The notes beneath the pieces were generated by a model that was not told the origin of the DNA, ran no database searches, and saw only the letters and a list, made by a program, of their open reading frames with translations. Of a stretch of DNA of 64,000 nucleotides, positions 1 to 7,709 are shown in pieces; the first letter of the stretch is position 1; every line of letters starts with the position of its first letter. A program made the translations under genes and the position numbers. This DNA is from Lysinibacillus_B sp042920265 (GTDB taxonomy: Bacteria; Bacillota; Bacilli; Bacillales_A; Planococcaceae): NCBI RefSeq assembly GCF_042920265.1, contig NZ_JBDQZI010000016.1, forward strand, positions 1 through 64,000, in the 5' to 3' direction.

Positions 1-102
1 CAAGTAAGTAAGACCCCTGAAAGACGATCAGGTAGATAGGTTCGAGGTGGAAGTGTGGCGACACATGGAGCTGACGAATACTAATCGGTCGAGGACTTAA
101 CC
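1..102 (+). rRNA. 23S rRNA, 3' end (partial)
   Basis: The first ~100 bases read as the 3' tail of Bacillus-type 23S rRNA, including the conserved GACGAATACTAATCGGTCG stretch and the terminal GGACTTAACC. The gene begins before the window. The end is placed at the CC of the terminal motif and may be off by a few bases. It is followed after about 70 bases by 5S rRNA, the normal 23S-5S order. Confidence 0.93.
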
Positions 103-171
103 ACATTTTGTTTGCACAATGTATCGTTTATCCAGTTTTGAAAGAATAATTTCTTTCAATTAAATAATCAG

Positions 172-287
172 TCTAGTGATGATGGCAAAGAGGTCACACC
201 CGTTCCCATACCGAACACGGAAGTTAAGCTCTTTAGCGCCGATGGTAGTTGGGGGCTTCCCCCTGTGAGAGTAGGACGTCGCTAGGC
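172..287 (+). rRNA. rrf: 5S ribosomal RNA
   Basis: A 116-nt match by eye to Bacillus 5S rRNA. It has the conserved core CCGAACACGGAAGTTAAGC and the 3' portion GTGAGAGTAGGACG. The terminal TCTAGTGATG and CGTCGCTAGG segments can pair as helix I. It lies directly after 23S rRNA and before a strong terminator, so it closes the rRNA part of the operon. Confidence 0.95.
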
Positions 288-294
288 AAACAAA

Positions 295-319
295 GACTCG
301 ATGATATCGGGTCTTTTTT
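295..319 (+). terminator. rRNA operon terminator
   Basis: An 8-bp stem GACTCGAT / ATCGGGTC (one G-U pair) with a 3-nt loop is followed by TTTTTT. It lies 7 bases after 5S rRNA and is an intrinsic terminator for the rRNA operon. Confidence 0.85.
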
Positions 320-372
320 ATCGTTACCCGACAGAAGACGTCTACTTCAAGGAATGAGAAGGAGATAGCCCA

Positions 373-426
373 ATGAGTAAGTGGGGGATGATTGTTTTCT
401 GTCAGATGTTAATATATACAAGATAA
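373..426 (+). CDS. possible 17-residue small ORF
   Basis: An ATG lies 8 bases after a perfect AAGGAG (359-364) and opens a 17-codon frame with several hydrophobic residues (M, I, V, F, L, I, Y), ending in TAA. It sits between the rRNA terminator and the tRNA promoter. Only the ribosome-binding site argues for translation. I do not recognise the peptide and it may be chance. Confidence 0.18.
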   Translation: MSKWGMIVFCQMLIYTR

Positions 427-481
427 AAGTATGGATTGATTTTACAAAAGAAGATATTTTAATCGCTTTTTCAAAAAAGTA

Positions 482-510
482 TTGTTAATAGTATATTCTT
501 TTGCTATAAT
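482..510 (+). promoter_or_regulatory. sigma-A promoter for tRNA-Asp
   Basis: A TTGTTA -35 box (482-487) and a perfect TATAAT -10 box (505-510) are separated by exactly 17 bases. Transcription would start near 517, about 27 bases before the tRNA. The tRNA is therefore probably transcribed separately from the rRNA operon, which is terminated upstream. Confidence 0.75.
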
Positions 511-543
511 AACAAAGTCGAAGAAAGATAAATAATAAAAAAT

Positions 544-619
544 GGTCCCGTGGTGTAGCGGTTAACATGCCTGCCTGTCACGCAGGAGATCGCCGGTTCG
601 ATCCCGGTCGGGACCGCCA
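544..619 (+). tRNA. trnD: tRNA-Asp (GTC anticodon)
   Basis: A 76-nt cloverleaf. The acceptor stem GGTCCCG pairs with CGGGACC, followed by discriminator G and an encoded CCA. The anticodon stem CCTGC/GCAGG encloses the loop CTGTCAC with anticodon GTC at 577-579. The T arm CCGGTTCGATCCCGG is canonical. It is a single tRNA behind its own promoter. Confidence 0.97.
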
Positions 620-624
620 TTTTT

Positions 625-660
625 GTTTTTATAAGAATTATTCTTATAAAGACTTTTTTT
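625..660 (+). terminator. tRNA-Asp terminator
   Basis: The inverted repeat TTTATAAGAA / TTCTTATAAA (loop TTA) begins a few bases after the tRNA and is followed within three bases by a run of T. It is AT-rich, so probably moderate in strength. A second, stronger hairpin follows. Confidence 0.6.
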
Positions 661-672
661 TTGCCTAAATTT

Positions 673-709
673 AGCGTGTACTTCTGTTATGGTAAGTACA
701 CGCTTTTTT
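673..709 (+). terminator. second, strong intrinsic terminator
   Basis: A perfect 11-bp stem AGCGTGTACTT / AAGTACACGCT around a 10-nt loop is followed by TTTTTT. An apparent ATG at 689 lies in the loop of this hairpin. The 68-codon frame starting there is therefore not a normal gene start. Confidence 0.8.
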
Positions 710-958
710 AAATTTTTAGAAAATCACTTACCTTCTATAGATATGAAAATCACATTTGATGATTCCTTTATCCCGAATAGGTTAGACATTGTCAATGAAG
801 CCTATGAATCCATAATTATAGAGTATCCAAAGGCGATTGGACCGAATGAATATGAAATGACCTTTCAGCTAGTATCGGGGAAGATATTCCTCTAGGTAAT
901 GCCAATTTCAAAAATAGAAATAGAACCATCCGCCATTGTCACAATTCCGGTAAAGTAA
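689..958 (+). pseudogene. decayed gene remnant, unknown family
   Basis: A frame from 689 runs 68 codons (containing FDDSFIPNRLDIV and GPNEYEMTFQLVSG) to a TAG at 893. Near 870 the reading continues plausibly in another frame as EDIPLGNANFK, and then back in the first frame as KIEIEPSAIVTIPVK up to a TAA at 956-958. Two small indels would restore one longer beta-rich protein. The nominal start lies inside a terminator hairpin and has no ribosome-binding site. I read this as a truncated, frameshifted remnant, but it could be non-coding. Confidence 0.3.
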
Positions 959-1027
959 TTATGCTAAATGAGTACTCGTACCACAAGAAATGCATATCTT
1001 GAAAGTACATGTATTTTGGAGGTGCGG

Positions 1028-1363
1028 GTGATCTTATACAAGCCAGTCATACGAATCGTGTTATGGCCTATCATTATGATGAGCTTTGTTTCGTGTTCTT
1101 CCATTAAAATAAGTAGTGTGGAAGATTCAAATTCATTTATTTGGCAAAAATATATGAATGAAGACGAGTATAGGCAACTAGAGCCAGGTATGTCCTATAT
1201 GGAAGCCGTAGAAATTGCACGTGGACGTGGGAAGCAACTAGATGACAATACGTACGTGTGGCCAGACGAACTGTTAATGACCCAAGCTTATGAAGTTTAT
1301 TTTGAGGAAGATCAGTTAGTATCTAAACGGATTATTGAAAAAAGAGGGCATTCAATGAGATAA
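1028..1363 (+). CDS. small putative lipoprotein, unknown function
   Basis: This 111-residue protein starts at GTG 1028, five bases after GGAGG. An in-frame ATG at 968 has no such site. A hydrophobic N-terminus (VLWPIIMMSF) ends in FVSC, a plausible though non-ideal lipobox with Cys as the lipidated residue. The mature part is charged and ends in a region resembling small outer-surface or SmpA-like folds (MSYMEAVEIARGRG, then VYFEEDQLVSKR). The two-strand pattern 'GMSYMEAV...YEVYFEEDQLVSKRI' resembles BamE/SmpA-type domains, but this is only an impression. It is a single gene with a terminator directly after it. Confidence 0.6.
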   Translation: MILYKPVIRIVLWPIIMMSFVSCSSIKISSVEDSNSFIWQKYMNEDEYRQLEPGMSYMEAVEIARGRGKQLDDNTYVWPDELLMTQAYEVYFEEDQLVSKRIIEKRGHSMR

Positions 1364-1370
1364 GAACTAG

Positions 1371-1408
1371 AGAAAAGACGTCTCGTTAAGGGATGTCTTT
1401 TCATTTTC
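1371..1408 (+). terminator. terminator after the small lipoprotein
   Basis: The stem GAAAAGACGTC / GATGTCTTTTC has an 8-nt loop and is followed by ATTTTC. It separates the lipoprotein gene from tsaE. Confidence 0.65.
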
Positions 1409-1490
1409 AGCTATCCTTTTAGGTACAACCCTTTGAACATTTATCTGCCTTACAGTAAACTAGAAGTAATGGATTTTGGAGGAGAACGGC

Positions 1491-1943
1491 ATGGAATTTG
1501 AAAAGCATATCTATACAATGGAAGAGACGCAAGCATTGGCACATCGTCTAGCAGAGTTACTGGAAGTACAGTATACCCTTACCCTTGAAGGGGATTTAGG
1601 GGCAGGTAAAACAACGTTTACACAGGCATTAGCTAAAGGGTTAGGCATTACACGTACAGTGAATAGTCCAACGTTCACGATTATGAAGCAGTATAATGGG
1701 CGTTTACCACTCAATCATTTAGACGTGTATCGTTTGGCAGATAGTGATGAGGATTTAGGATGGGATGAAATTTTTTATGGCGATGCGGTAACGGTTGTTG
1801 AATGGGCACACTTAATAGCAAGTGAGCTACCAGAAGAGCGATTAGCCATTGAAATTAAACGTATCAATGATACAGAACGTATATTTACATTTAAACCGAT
1901 GGGCGAAAAGTACGTCCAGCTTTGTGAGGAGTTATTCAAATGA
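1491..1943 (+). CDS. tsaE: tRNA t6A biosynthesis ATPase TsaE
   Basis: This 150-residue protein matches TsaE (YdiB) in length. It has the P-loop GDLGAGKTT near residues 33-41, the NSPTFTIM switch-like motif, HLDVYRL, and a Walker B-like VTVVEWAHL. TsaE binds the TsaB-TsaD pair and its ATPase cycle is needed for N6-threonylcarbamoyladenosine at position 37 of ANN-decoding tRNAs. The start is ATG 1491, eight bases after GGAGGA; an upstream in-frame TTG (1476) would place that site inside the gene. It is first of four overlapping genes, and its stop overlaps the tsaB start by 4 bases. Confidence 0.95.
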   Translation: MEFEKHIYTMEETQALAHRLAELLEVQYTLTLEGDLGAGKTTFTQALAKGLGITRTVNSPTFTIMKQYNGRLPLNHLDVYRLADSDEDLGWDEIFYGDAVTVVEWAHLIASELPEERLAIEIKRINDTERIFTFKPMGEKYVQLCEELFK

Positions 1944-2644
1944 TTTGGTTAGGGATTGATACTGCAAATGCACCGCTTTCTGTCGCTATCGTAGAGGATG
2001 GAAAAGTAGTAGCAGAAGTTGTCCAACATATAAAAAGAACACATTCTATCGGGGCCATGCCAGCTGTTGAAGAATTATTTACGAAGGCCAACATGAAGCC
2101 AGCACAAATTGATGCCATTGCTGTGTCAGAGGGACCTGGTTCGTATACAGGTGTCCGCATAGGTGTCACGATTGCCAAAACACTCGCATGGACGTTAAAG
2201 AAGCCACTTGTGGGTGTATCCAGTCTACAGGCACTCGCAGCGAATGCAAAGCTATTTAATGGTGTGATTTGTCCATTATTTGATGCGCGCCGTCACAATG
2301 TTTATGCGGCTGCTTATCGCGGGGAGACATTAGAAGCTGTTATTTCAGATTATCACGATCATATTGATGGTTTAATCGAAAAGCTACAAGCATTACAGGA
2401 GCCTGTCTTATTTATTGGTACGGACGTAGCTGTGTTTTGGGATCAATTAAAAGAAGCGCTTGGAGATGCAGCAATTCGTGCATCGTATACACTAGACTTA
2501 CCACGTGCAGCGGAGCTTGTGACGCTTGCACAAACACGTGAATTACCTGCTGTTGAAGCAGTTCACCATTTTGTACCAGAGTATCGTCGGATTGCCGAAG
2601 CGGAGGCAAACTGGATATCGGAACAAAAGAAGGTGGAACGATGA
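1940..2644 (+). CDS. tsaB: tRNA t6A complex scaffold TsaB
   Basis: This 234-residue protein is of the TsaB/YeaZ family. It begins ILGIDTANAPLS-like (WLGIDTANA) and carries the EGPGSYTGVRIG motif typical of the ASKHA-fold partner of TsaD. TsaB lacks catalytic metal ligands and serves as the dimer platform for TsaD and TsaE. It overlaps tsaE by ATGA and rimI by 4 bases, so translational coupling is likely. The order tsaE-tsaB-rimI-tsaD is that of B. subtilis ydiBCDE. Confidence 0.95.
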   Translation: MIWLGIDTANAPLSVAIVEDGKVVAEVVQHIKRTHSIGAMPAVEELFTKANMKPAQIDAIAVSEGPGSYTGVRIGVTIAKTLAWTLKKPLVGVSSLQALAANAKLFNGVICPLFDARRHNVYAAAYRGETLEAVISDYHDHIDGLIEKLQALQEPVLFIGTDVAVFWDQLKEALGDAAIRASYTLDLPRAAELVTLAQTRELPAVEAVHHFVPEYRRIAEAEANWISEQKKVER

Positions 2645-3087
2645 TTACGTATCGTCAAATGACACCAGCAGATGTTGAAGCGGTATACGCGATTGAACTC
2701 GCAACCTTTCCAGCCCCATGGACGCTTGATTCATTTCATTATGAAATGCGTGAAAATCAGTTCGCCCATTATCTTGTTGCAGAAGATGCATCTGGTATTA
2801 TCGGCTTTTGTGGCATGTGGTTAGTGATTGATGCGGCACAAATTACAAATGTTGCTGTTGTGGAGCGGATGCGTGGTCAAAAAATTGGGGAAGCCCTTAT
2901 GCGCGAGGCCATGCGTGTAGCACGGGAGGCCGATATGGATACGATGAGTTTAGAAGTACGCGTCACAAATGAAGTCGCACAAAACCTTTACCGAAAGCTT
3001 GGGTTTCAAGATGGAGGCATTCGGAAAGGCTATTATACAGATAACGGGGAAGATGCCCTAGTAATGTGGGTGAATTTAAATGAGTAA
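2641..3087 (+). CDS. rimI: ribosomal protein S18 alanine N-acetyltransferase RimI
   Basis: This 148-residue GNAT-fold enzyme has the acetyl-CoA loop RMRGQKIGEAL (the R/Q-x-x-G-x-G/A position) and the RimI C-terminal signature YRKLGFQDGGIRKGYY near residues 120-136. RimI acetylates the N-terminal Ala of S18. Its placement inside the t6A gene cluster is the conserved Firmicute arrangement and supports the name. It overlaps tsaB by 4 and tsaD by 8 bases. Confidence 0.9.
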   Translation: MITYRQMTPADVEAVYAIELATFPAPWTLDSFHYEMRENQFAHYLVAEDASGIIGFCGMWLVIDAAQITNVAVVERMRGQKIGEALMREAMRVAREADMDTMSLEVRVTNEVAQNLYRKLGFQDGGIRKGYYTDNGEDALVMWVNLNE

Positions 3088-4093
3088 ATATATATTAGCA
3101 ATTGAGACAAGCTGTGATGAAACGGCTGCAAGCATTATTAAAGATGGAACAGAAATTGTGTCGAATGTGGTTTCATCACAAATTGACAGTCATAAACGCT
3201 TTGGTGGGGTTGTACCTGAAATTGCATCGCGTCATCATGTGGAACAAATGACGATTGTCATCGAGGAATGTTTAGCACAGGCAGGGATGGAACCAGTGGA
3301 TTTAACAGCCGTTGCTGTGACGGAGGGACCTGGTCTTGTGGGTGCGCTACTGATTGGCATTAATGCAGCAAAAGCATTTGCCTTTGCGCATAGTTTACCA
3401 CTGATCCCAGTCCATCATATTGCAGGTCATATTTATGCGAATAATTTAGTGCAGCCGATGGAGTTTCCATTGCTCGCACTCGTCGTATCAGGTGGACATA
3501 CCGAGCTTGTGTATATGAAAGAACACGGTAGCTTTGAGTTAATTGGCGAGACACGTGACGATGCAGCAGGGGAAGCGTATGATAAAGTTGCGCGTGTGTT
3601 AAATTTACCTTATCCAGGTGGTCCACATATTGACCGTTTGGCGCATGAAGCAGCGGAGGCAGTACCATTTCCGCGTGTATGGCTAGAGGAAGGCTCGTAT
3701 GATTTTAGTTTTAGTGGCTTAAAATCAGCGGTTATTAACTATAAGCATAATATGGATCAGCGCGGTGAAGAGATTATTCCGGCCCATGTCGCAAAAGGCT
3801 TCCAAGATAGCGTAGTGGAAGTATTAACGGCTAAAACGCTGCGTGCTGCACGTGAATATAATGTCAAGCAAGTCATCGCAGCAGGTGGTGTATCAGCGAA
3901 TAAAGGATTACGTACGTCGCTTGAAGAGGCATTTGCGAAAGAAGGCATTCCATTTTATGTGCCACCATTAAAGCTTTGTACAGACAATGCAGCGATGATT
4001 GGGGCAGCTGCGCATTATATGTATGAAGCAGGTGTACGTGGCGATATGAAAATGAATGGTAAGCCAGGTATGGAATTAGACAGCTGGATATAA
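3080..4093 (+). CDS. tsaD: tRNA threonylcarbamoyladenosine transferase TsaD
   Basis: This 337-residue protein is the catalytic subunit that moves threonylcarbamoyl from threonylcarbamoyl-AMP onto A37. It shows the Kae1/TsaD signatures: IETSCDETAAS at the N-terminus, IASRHHVEQM, HHIAGHIYAN (metal-binding histidines), VSGGHTELV, DDAAGEAYDKVAR, and GGVSANKGLR with the late CTDNAAMIG. Length is normal for the family. It ends the four-gene operon and is followed by a terminator and then the DnaA-box region. Confidence 0.97.
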   Translation: MSKYILAIETSCDETAASIIKDGTEIVSNVVSSQIDSHKRFGGVVPEIASRHHVEQMTIVIEECLAQAGMEPVDLTAVAVTEGPGLVGALLIGINAAKAFAFAHSLPLIPVHHIAGHIYANNLVQPMEFPLLALVVSGGHTELVYMKEHGSFELIGETRDDAAGEAYDKVARVLNLPYPGGPHIDRLAHEAAEAVPFPRVWLEEGSYDFSFSGLKSAVINYKHNMDQRGEEIIPAHVAKGFQDSVVEVLTAKTLRAAREYNVKQVIAAGGVSANKGLRTSLEEAFAKEGIPFYVPPLKLCTDNAAMIGAAAHYMYEAGVRGDMKMNGKPGMELDSWI

Positions 4094-4101
4094 TTACTAT
4101 T

Positions 4102-4138
4102 AGATGTTACGCGTCTGTCGTAGCATCTTTTTATTTTT
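4102..4138 (+). terminator. tsaD operon terminator
   Basis: The stem AGATGTTACG / CGTAGCATCT with a 7-nt loop is followed by TTTTATTTTTT. It begins 9 bases after the tsaD stop. Confidence 0.8.
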
Positions 4139-4220
4139 TAAAACGTCTAAATCTGTTGTTTTTTGCATAGATTAAACTTAGTTATACAACAATTTCTATA
4201 ATGTTAAATTTTTCTGAAAA

Positions 4221-4463
4221 TTATCCACAGGCTTAGTGGTATTTTGCGAAATGTCAACACGAACATTCGTACTTATGCACAAATTGTGGATAACTTGTGC
4301 ATAACTTGTGATTTACTGTTGTATTTTGTTGATTTTTTATTTAAAATATGTGGAAAAATAAAATGTGGATTGTGGATAATGTGTATAACTTTGTTGATAT
4401 GTTGATATAAGTGCATTCTTATTGTGAATAAAATTGTGGAAATTTTTTTTGCAATGTGAATAA
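4221..4463. promoter_or_regulatory. DnaA-box cluster between tsaD and ydiF
   Basis: Eight perfect matches to the DnaA box TTATNCACA lie in 243 bases. Two are on the plus strand at 4221 (TTATCCACA) and 4273 (TTATGCACA). Six are on the minus strand, read as TGTGNATAA at 4285, 4296, 4371, 4380, 4423 and 4455. Weaker variants are at 4349, 4364 and 4435. The region is AT-rich, has no ORF and separates convergent genes, so it is not a promoter region. In B. subtilis, clusters of DnaA boxes outside oriC titrate DnaA; from memory one lies in the equivalent gcp-ydiF spacer. There is no dnaA/dnaN here, so this is not oriC. Confidence 0.82.
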
Positions 4464-4522
4464 ATAATGTCGATAATTGGAGAGGTATGTAGGGTATTTG
4501 ATATATTGAAATAATAGTAGTA

Positions 4523-4560
4523 AAATCCCCCTGTCGTTTATAAAACGAAGGGGGATTTCA
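4523..4560. terminator. hairpin between convergent tsaD and ydiF
   Basis: The stem AAATCCCCC / GGGGGATTT encloses a smaller CGTTT/AAACG stem. Neither flank has a long T-run, so it may act as a weak bidirectional terminator, more likely for ydiF on the minus strand. The ~110 bases between it and the ydiF stop show nothing else clear. Confidence 0.5.
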
Positions 4561-4675
4561 TCTTATTATACAATTTCACATTGTCCATCACGATTGATGG
4601 AAAAGGCATTTACGTCTAGCCAGCACACTTACTTGGATCCTGCAATGCGTGTGGGGGAGGAGCAGACGCTTTTGC

Positions 4676-6619
4676 TCATATAGTATCTAATTCTTCATTA
4701 AGCTCAAGCCATTCCATTTCAAGTGTTTCATGCGCTTCTTTTGCTGTATCTAGCTTCGTTTGAATATCGAGCGCTTTTTCATGGTTGGAGAAGATAGCGG
4801 AATCGCATAATGCTTCTTCCAAGCTGGTGATGTCACTATCGAGCGCACTCATCTTTGTTTCGATATCTTCAATCGCGCGGCGAATTTGACGCTCGCGTTT
4901 TTTCGCCTCTTTGTCAATCGTAGAAGTTGATGTTTTCGCAGGTGTCGCAACGACATTTGTTTTCGTCGCTTGTGCTGCGGCTTTCATGGCAGCTAGCTCT
5001 TCTAATTCTTGCTTTTTCTCTACGTAATAATCATAGTCACCTAAATATTCAAATGCACCATCACCTGATAATTCGACTACTTTCGTTGCGATGCGGTTAA
5101 TAAAGTAACGGTCATGCGATACGAATAGTAACGTACCTGGATAATCAATGAGCGCGTTTTCCAATATTTCTTTGCTATCTAAGTCTAAATGGTTCGTCGG
5201 CTCATCTAGTACAAGGAAATTACATTTCTGCATCATGAGCTTCGCTAATGCAAGACGTGCCTTCTCCCCACCTGATAATGAATTGACAGGTTTTGTGACA
5301 TCATCGCCGCTAAATAAGAAGTTGCCAAGCACTGTCCGAATATCTTTTTCATTCATCAGTGGCCATTCATCCCATAACTCAGCCAGTACAGTTTTCTTGC
5401 TATGTAGCTTTGCCTGTTCTTGATCGTAGTAGCCGATCTGGACATTTGTACCATAGCGAATATCGCCCGTAATCGTTTCTAAATCTTGGACAATCGTTTT
5501 GAGTAATGTTGATTTTCCGACACCATTTGGCCCAACGAGTGCGATGCGGTCTTCACGGAAAATACGCATAGTAATGCCAGATGATACGGGTTTTCCTGGA
5601 TAGCCGACAGAAAGGTGATCGACAGATAGTACATCATTTCCACTTTGGCGTTCAATGTCGAAGCCGAAGCTTGCGCTTTTTTCATCGCTATCTGGAGAGT
5701 CCATCCATTCTGTTCGCTCTAACATTTTCCGACGTGACTGTGCCATTTTTGTTGTCGAAGCGCGGGCAATATTTTTTTGGATAAATGCCTCTAGCTTTGC
5801 TTTTTCATCTTGTTGGCGCTCATACATTTTCATGTCGCGTTCGTAATTTTTGGCTTTGTCCTCTAAGTAAGCACTATAGTTACCGACATATTTTGTAACA
5901 CGTGTGCGTGATACTTCATATACAATCGATACGACTTGATCTAAAAAGTAACGGTCATGAGAAACAATTAAAATGGCGCCATCGTAGCCTTTTAAGTAAT
6001 TTTCAAGCCATGATAATGTTTCGATATCTAAATGGTTTGTCGGCTCATCGAGAATAAGTAAAGTTGGTTTCGATAATAAGAGCTTCGCGAGTGCAAGGCG
6101 TGTACGCTGCCCACCAGATAATGAGCGAATGGGTTTCTCATAGTCCGCTGGGAAAAACTGCATACCGTGTAGCACTGCACGTGTATCGGCCTCATATTGA
6201 TAACCACCTGCCTCTTTAAAATCATGCTGTAACTGGTCATATTCTGCCATCACACGCGCATACATTTCGCTATCTTCATACACAGTAGGGTCTGCCATTT
6301 TTTGCTCTAAACCGCGTAGCGTGCTCTCCATTTTACGCAGTTCCCCAAAGATTGTCATCATTTCGTCCCAAATAGAAAGGTCCGAATCAATCCCTGCATG
6401 TTGCTCTAAATACCCTACCTTCACATCTTTTGGAACAATAATTTCGCCGCTGTCATACGACATTTGGCCAGCAATTATTTTTAAGAGCGTTGATTTGCCA
6501 GCACCATTTCGACCGACGAGTGCGACGCGGTCACGGTATTGTACTTCAAGCTTTACTCCGCTTAACACCTCATCTGTTGCAAATGATTTATATAATTGAT
6601 TTACTTGTAACACAATCAT
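4676..6619 (-). CDS. ydiF: ABC-F family ATPase YdiF
   Basis: This 647-residue soluble protein has two ABC domains and no membrane segments. The first P-loop is GRNGAGKST (about residue 37) with signature SGGQRTRLALAKLL and Walker B LLILDEPTNHLD. The second is GPNGVGKST (about residue 365) with SGGEKARLALAKLM and LVLDEPTNHLD. A coiled interdomain linker (about 245-320) and a C-terminal charged coiled coil (about 560-647) complete the ABC-F plan. ABC-F proteins act on ribosomes in translation regulation or antibiotic protection; the exact role of YdiF is not settled. GAGGTG precedes the ATG. Its position beside tsaD and rex matches B. subtilis. Confidence 0.92.
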   Translation of the reverse strand: MIVLQVNQLYKSFATDEVLSGVKLEVQYRDRVALVGRNGAGKSTLLKIIAGQMSYDSGEIIVPKDVKVGYLEQHAGIDSDLSIWDEMMTIFGELRKMESTLRGLEQKMADPTVYEDSEMYARVMAEYDQLQHDFKEAGGYQYEADTRAVLHGMQFFPADYEKPIRSLSGGQRTRLALAKLLLSKPTLLILDEPTNHLDIETLSWLENYLKGYDGAILIVSHDRYFLDQVVSIVYEVSRTRVTKYVGNYSAYLEDKAKNYERDMKMYERQQDEKAKLEAFIQKNIARASTTKMAQSRRKMLERTEWMDSPDSDEKSASFGFDIERQSGNDVLSVDHLSVGYPGKPVSSGITMRIFREDRIALVGPNGVGKSTLLKTIVQDLETITGDIRYGTNVQIGYYDQEQAKLHSKKTVLAELWDEWPLMNEKDIRTVLGNFLFSGDDVTKPVNSLSGGEKARLALAKLMMQKCNFLVLDEPTNHLDLDSKEILENALIDYPGTLLFVSHDRYFINRIATKVVELSGDGAFEYLGDYDYYVEKKQELEELAAMKAAAQATKTNVVATPAKTSTSTIDKEAKKRERQIRRAIEDIETKMSALDSDITSLEEALCDSAIFSNHEKALDIQTKLDTAKEAHETLEMEWLELNEELDTI

Positions 6620-6748
6620 TTTTTACACCTCAGTTCATGTTTTAAGTTTAAATGATGGGGTAGTTGCATGCAATGATAGGTGCTTTACTAATAGGTAGTT
6701 GTTTAGTAAGATTATAACGATTTCCATTTGATTGTAGGAGGAACATGT

Positions 6749-7384
6749 GTGAACAAAGAGAATAAAATTCCACAGGCAACTACGAAAAGACTTCCTCTTT
6801 ATTATCGTTTTATTCAAAACTTTGCGCAGGAAGGGAAGAAGCGTATTTCATCTCGAGAGCTGAGTGATGCAATGAAGATTGATTCAGCAACCATTCGCCG
6901 AGATTTTTCATATTTCGGTGCACTTGGGAAGAAGGGGTACGGTTATGATGTACAGCATTTATTGTCGTTTTTCCGAGAAACATTGGATCAAGACGAGGCA
7001 ACAAATGTAGCATTAATCGGAGTTGGTAATTTAGGCAATGCATTTTTGAAATATAATTTCCAAAAAAATCATAATACGAGAATTGTTGTAGCATTCGATT
7101 CGAAAGCACCATATGAGGGAACGGAAATTAGTGACATTCCAGTTTTTCATCCAGATCGACTAGAAGAAATGTATGAAGAATATGAGGCGGAGTTAGCGAT
7201 ACTCACTGTATCATCACGCTCTGCACAAACGATGGCAGATCGGCTAGCGAAAATGAATGCAAAAGGCATTTTAAATTTTACGCCGGTTCGACTAACGGTA
7301 CCAGAATCGATGAAACTAATGAATATCGATTTATCAGTAGAGTTGCAAGCGCTTATTTATTTAATTCGTAATAGTGACAATTGA
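6749..7384 (+). CDS. rex: redox-sensing repressor Rex
   Basis: This 211-residue protein has an N-terminal winged helix (KRLPLYYRF, then SSRELSDAMKIDSATIRRDFSYFG) and a Rossmann domain with GVGNLGNAF for NAD(H) binding. Rex senses the NADH/NAD+ ratio and represses fermentation and anaerobic-respiration genes. GTG 6749 is chosen as start because it lies 6 bases after GGAGG; an earlier in-frame ATG at 6728 has no such site. It is divergent from ydiF and upstream of tatA-tatC, as in B. subtilis. I found no clear Rex operator in the window. Confidence 0.94.
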   Translation: MNKENKIPQATTKRLPLYYRFIQNFAQEGKKRISSRELSDAMKIDSATIRRDFSYFGALGKKGYGYDVQHLLSFFRETLDQDEATNVALIGVGNLGNAFLKYNFQKNHNTRIVVAFDSKAPYEGTEISDIPVFHPDRLEEMYEEYEAELAILTVSSRSAQTMADRLAKMNAKGILNFTPVRLTVPESMKLMNIDLSVELQALIYLIRNSDN

Positions 7385-7466
7385 CGTAAATTTTTCACAT
7401 TTAATCTATTAGCAAAAAGCGACTTATTACGGTAAAATGGTACATATACTAGAGGAGGTGGCTGTA

Positions 7467-7691
7467 GTGGTTGTGCATTTAAGTGCGATTACACCTGTAA
7501 GCCTAATTATCATCGGTGTTGTAGCTTTATTAATCTTCGGACCAAAAAAACTACCAGAGTTAGGACGAGCGATGGGTTCGACATTACGCGAATTCCGTCA
7601 TGCAACAAAGGGGTTAACTGAAGACGATGATGATGTAAAAAAGACGGTTATTGAGCATAAAGATAACGATAAAGATAACGTAACTAAGTAA
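7467..7691 (+). CDS. tatA: Sec-independent translocase subunit TatA
   Basis: This 74-residue protein has a single N-terminal membrane helix (VSLIIIGVVALLIF), the FGPKKLPELGRAMG hinge and amphipathic helix typical of TatA, and an acidic tail (EDDDDVKK, then lysine-rich). TatA oligomers form the pore for folded twin-arginine substrates. GTG 7467 lies 6 bases after AGGAGGTG; in-frame ATG 7437 would include that site. It is followed 18 bases later by tatC, forming a minimal two-component TatAy-TatCy type system. Confidence 0.93.
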   Translation: MVVHLSAITPVSLIIIGVVALLIFGPKKLPELGRAMGSTLREFRHATKGLTEDDDDVKKTVIEHKDNDKDNVTK

Positions 7692-7709
7692 TTTAAGGAT
7701 GTCTGTTAT

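Noticed and set aside
4221..4463. Chromosomal origin oriC
   Set aside because: DnaA boxes are dense, but dnaA, dnaN, rpmH and an AT-rich unwinding trio context are absent and the flanking genes are tsaD and ydiF.
7385..7466. Rex operator before tatA
   Set aside because: TTTTTCACA-like sequence is present but not the TTGTGAA-N4-TTCACAA palindrome.
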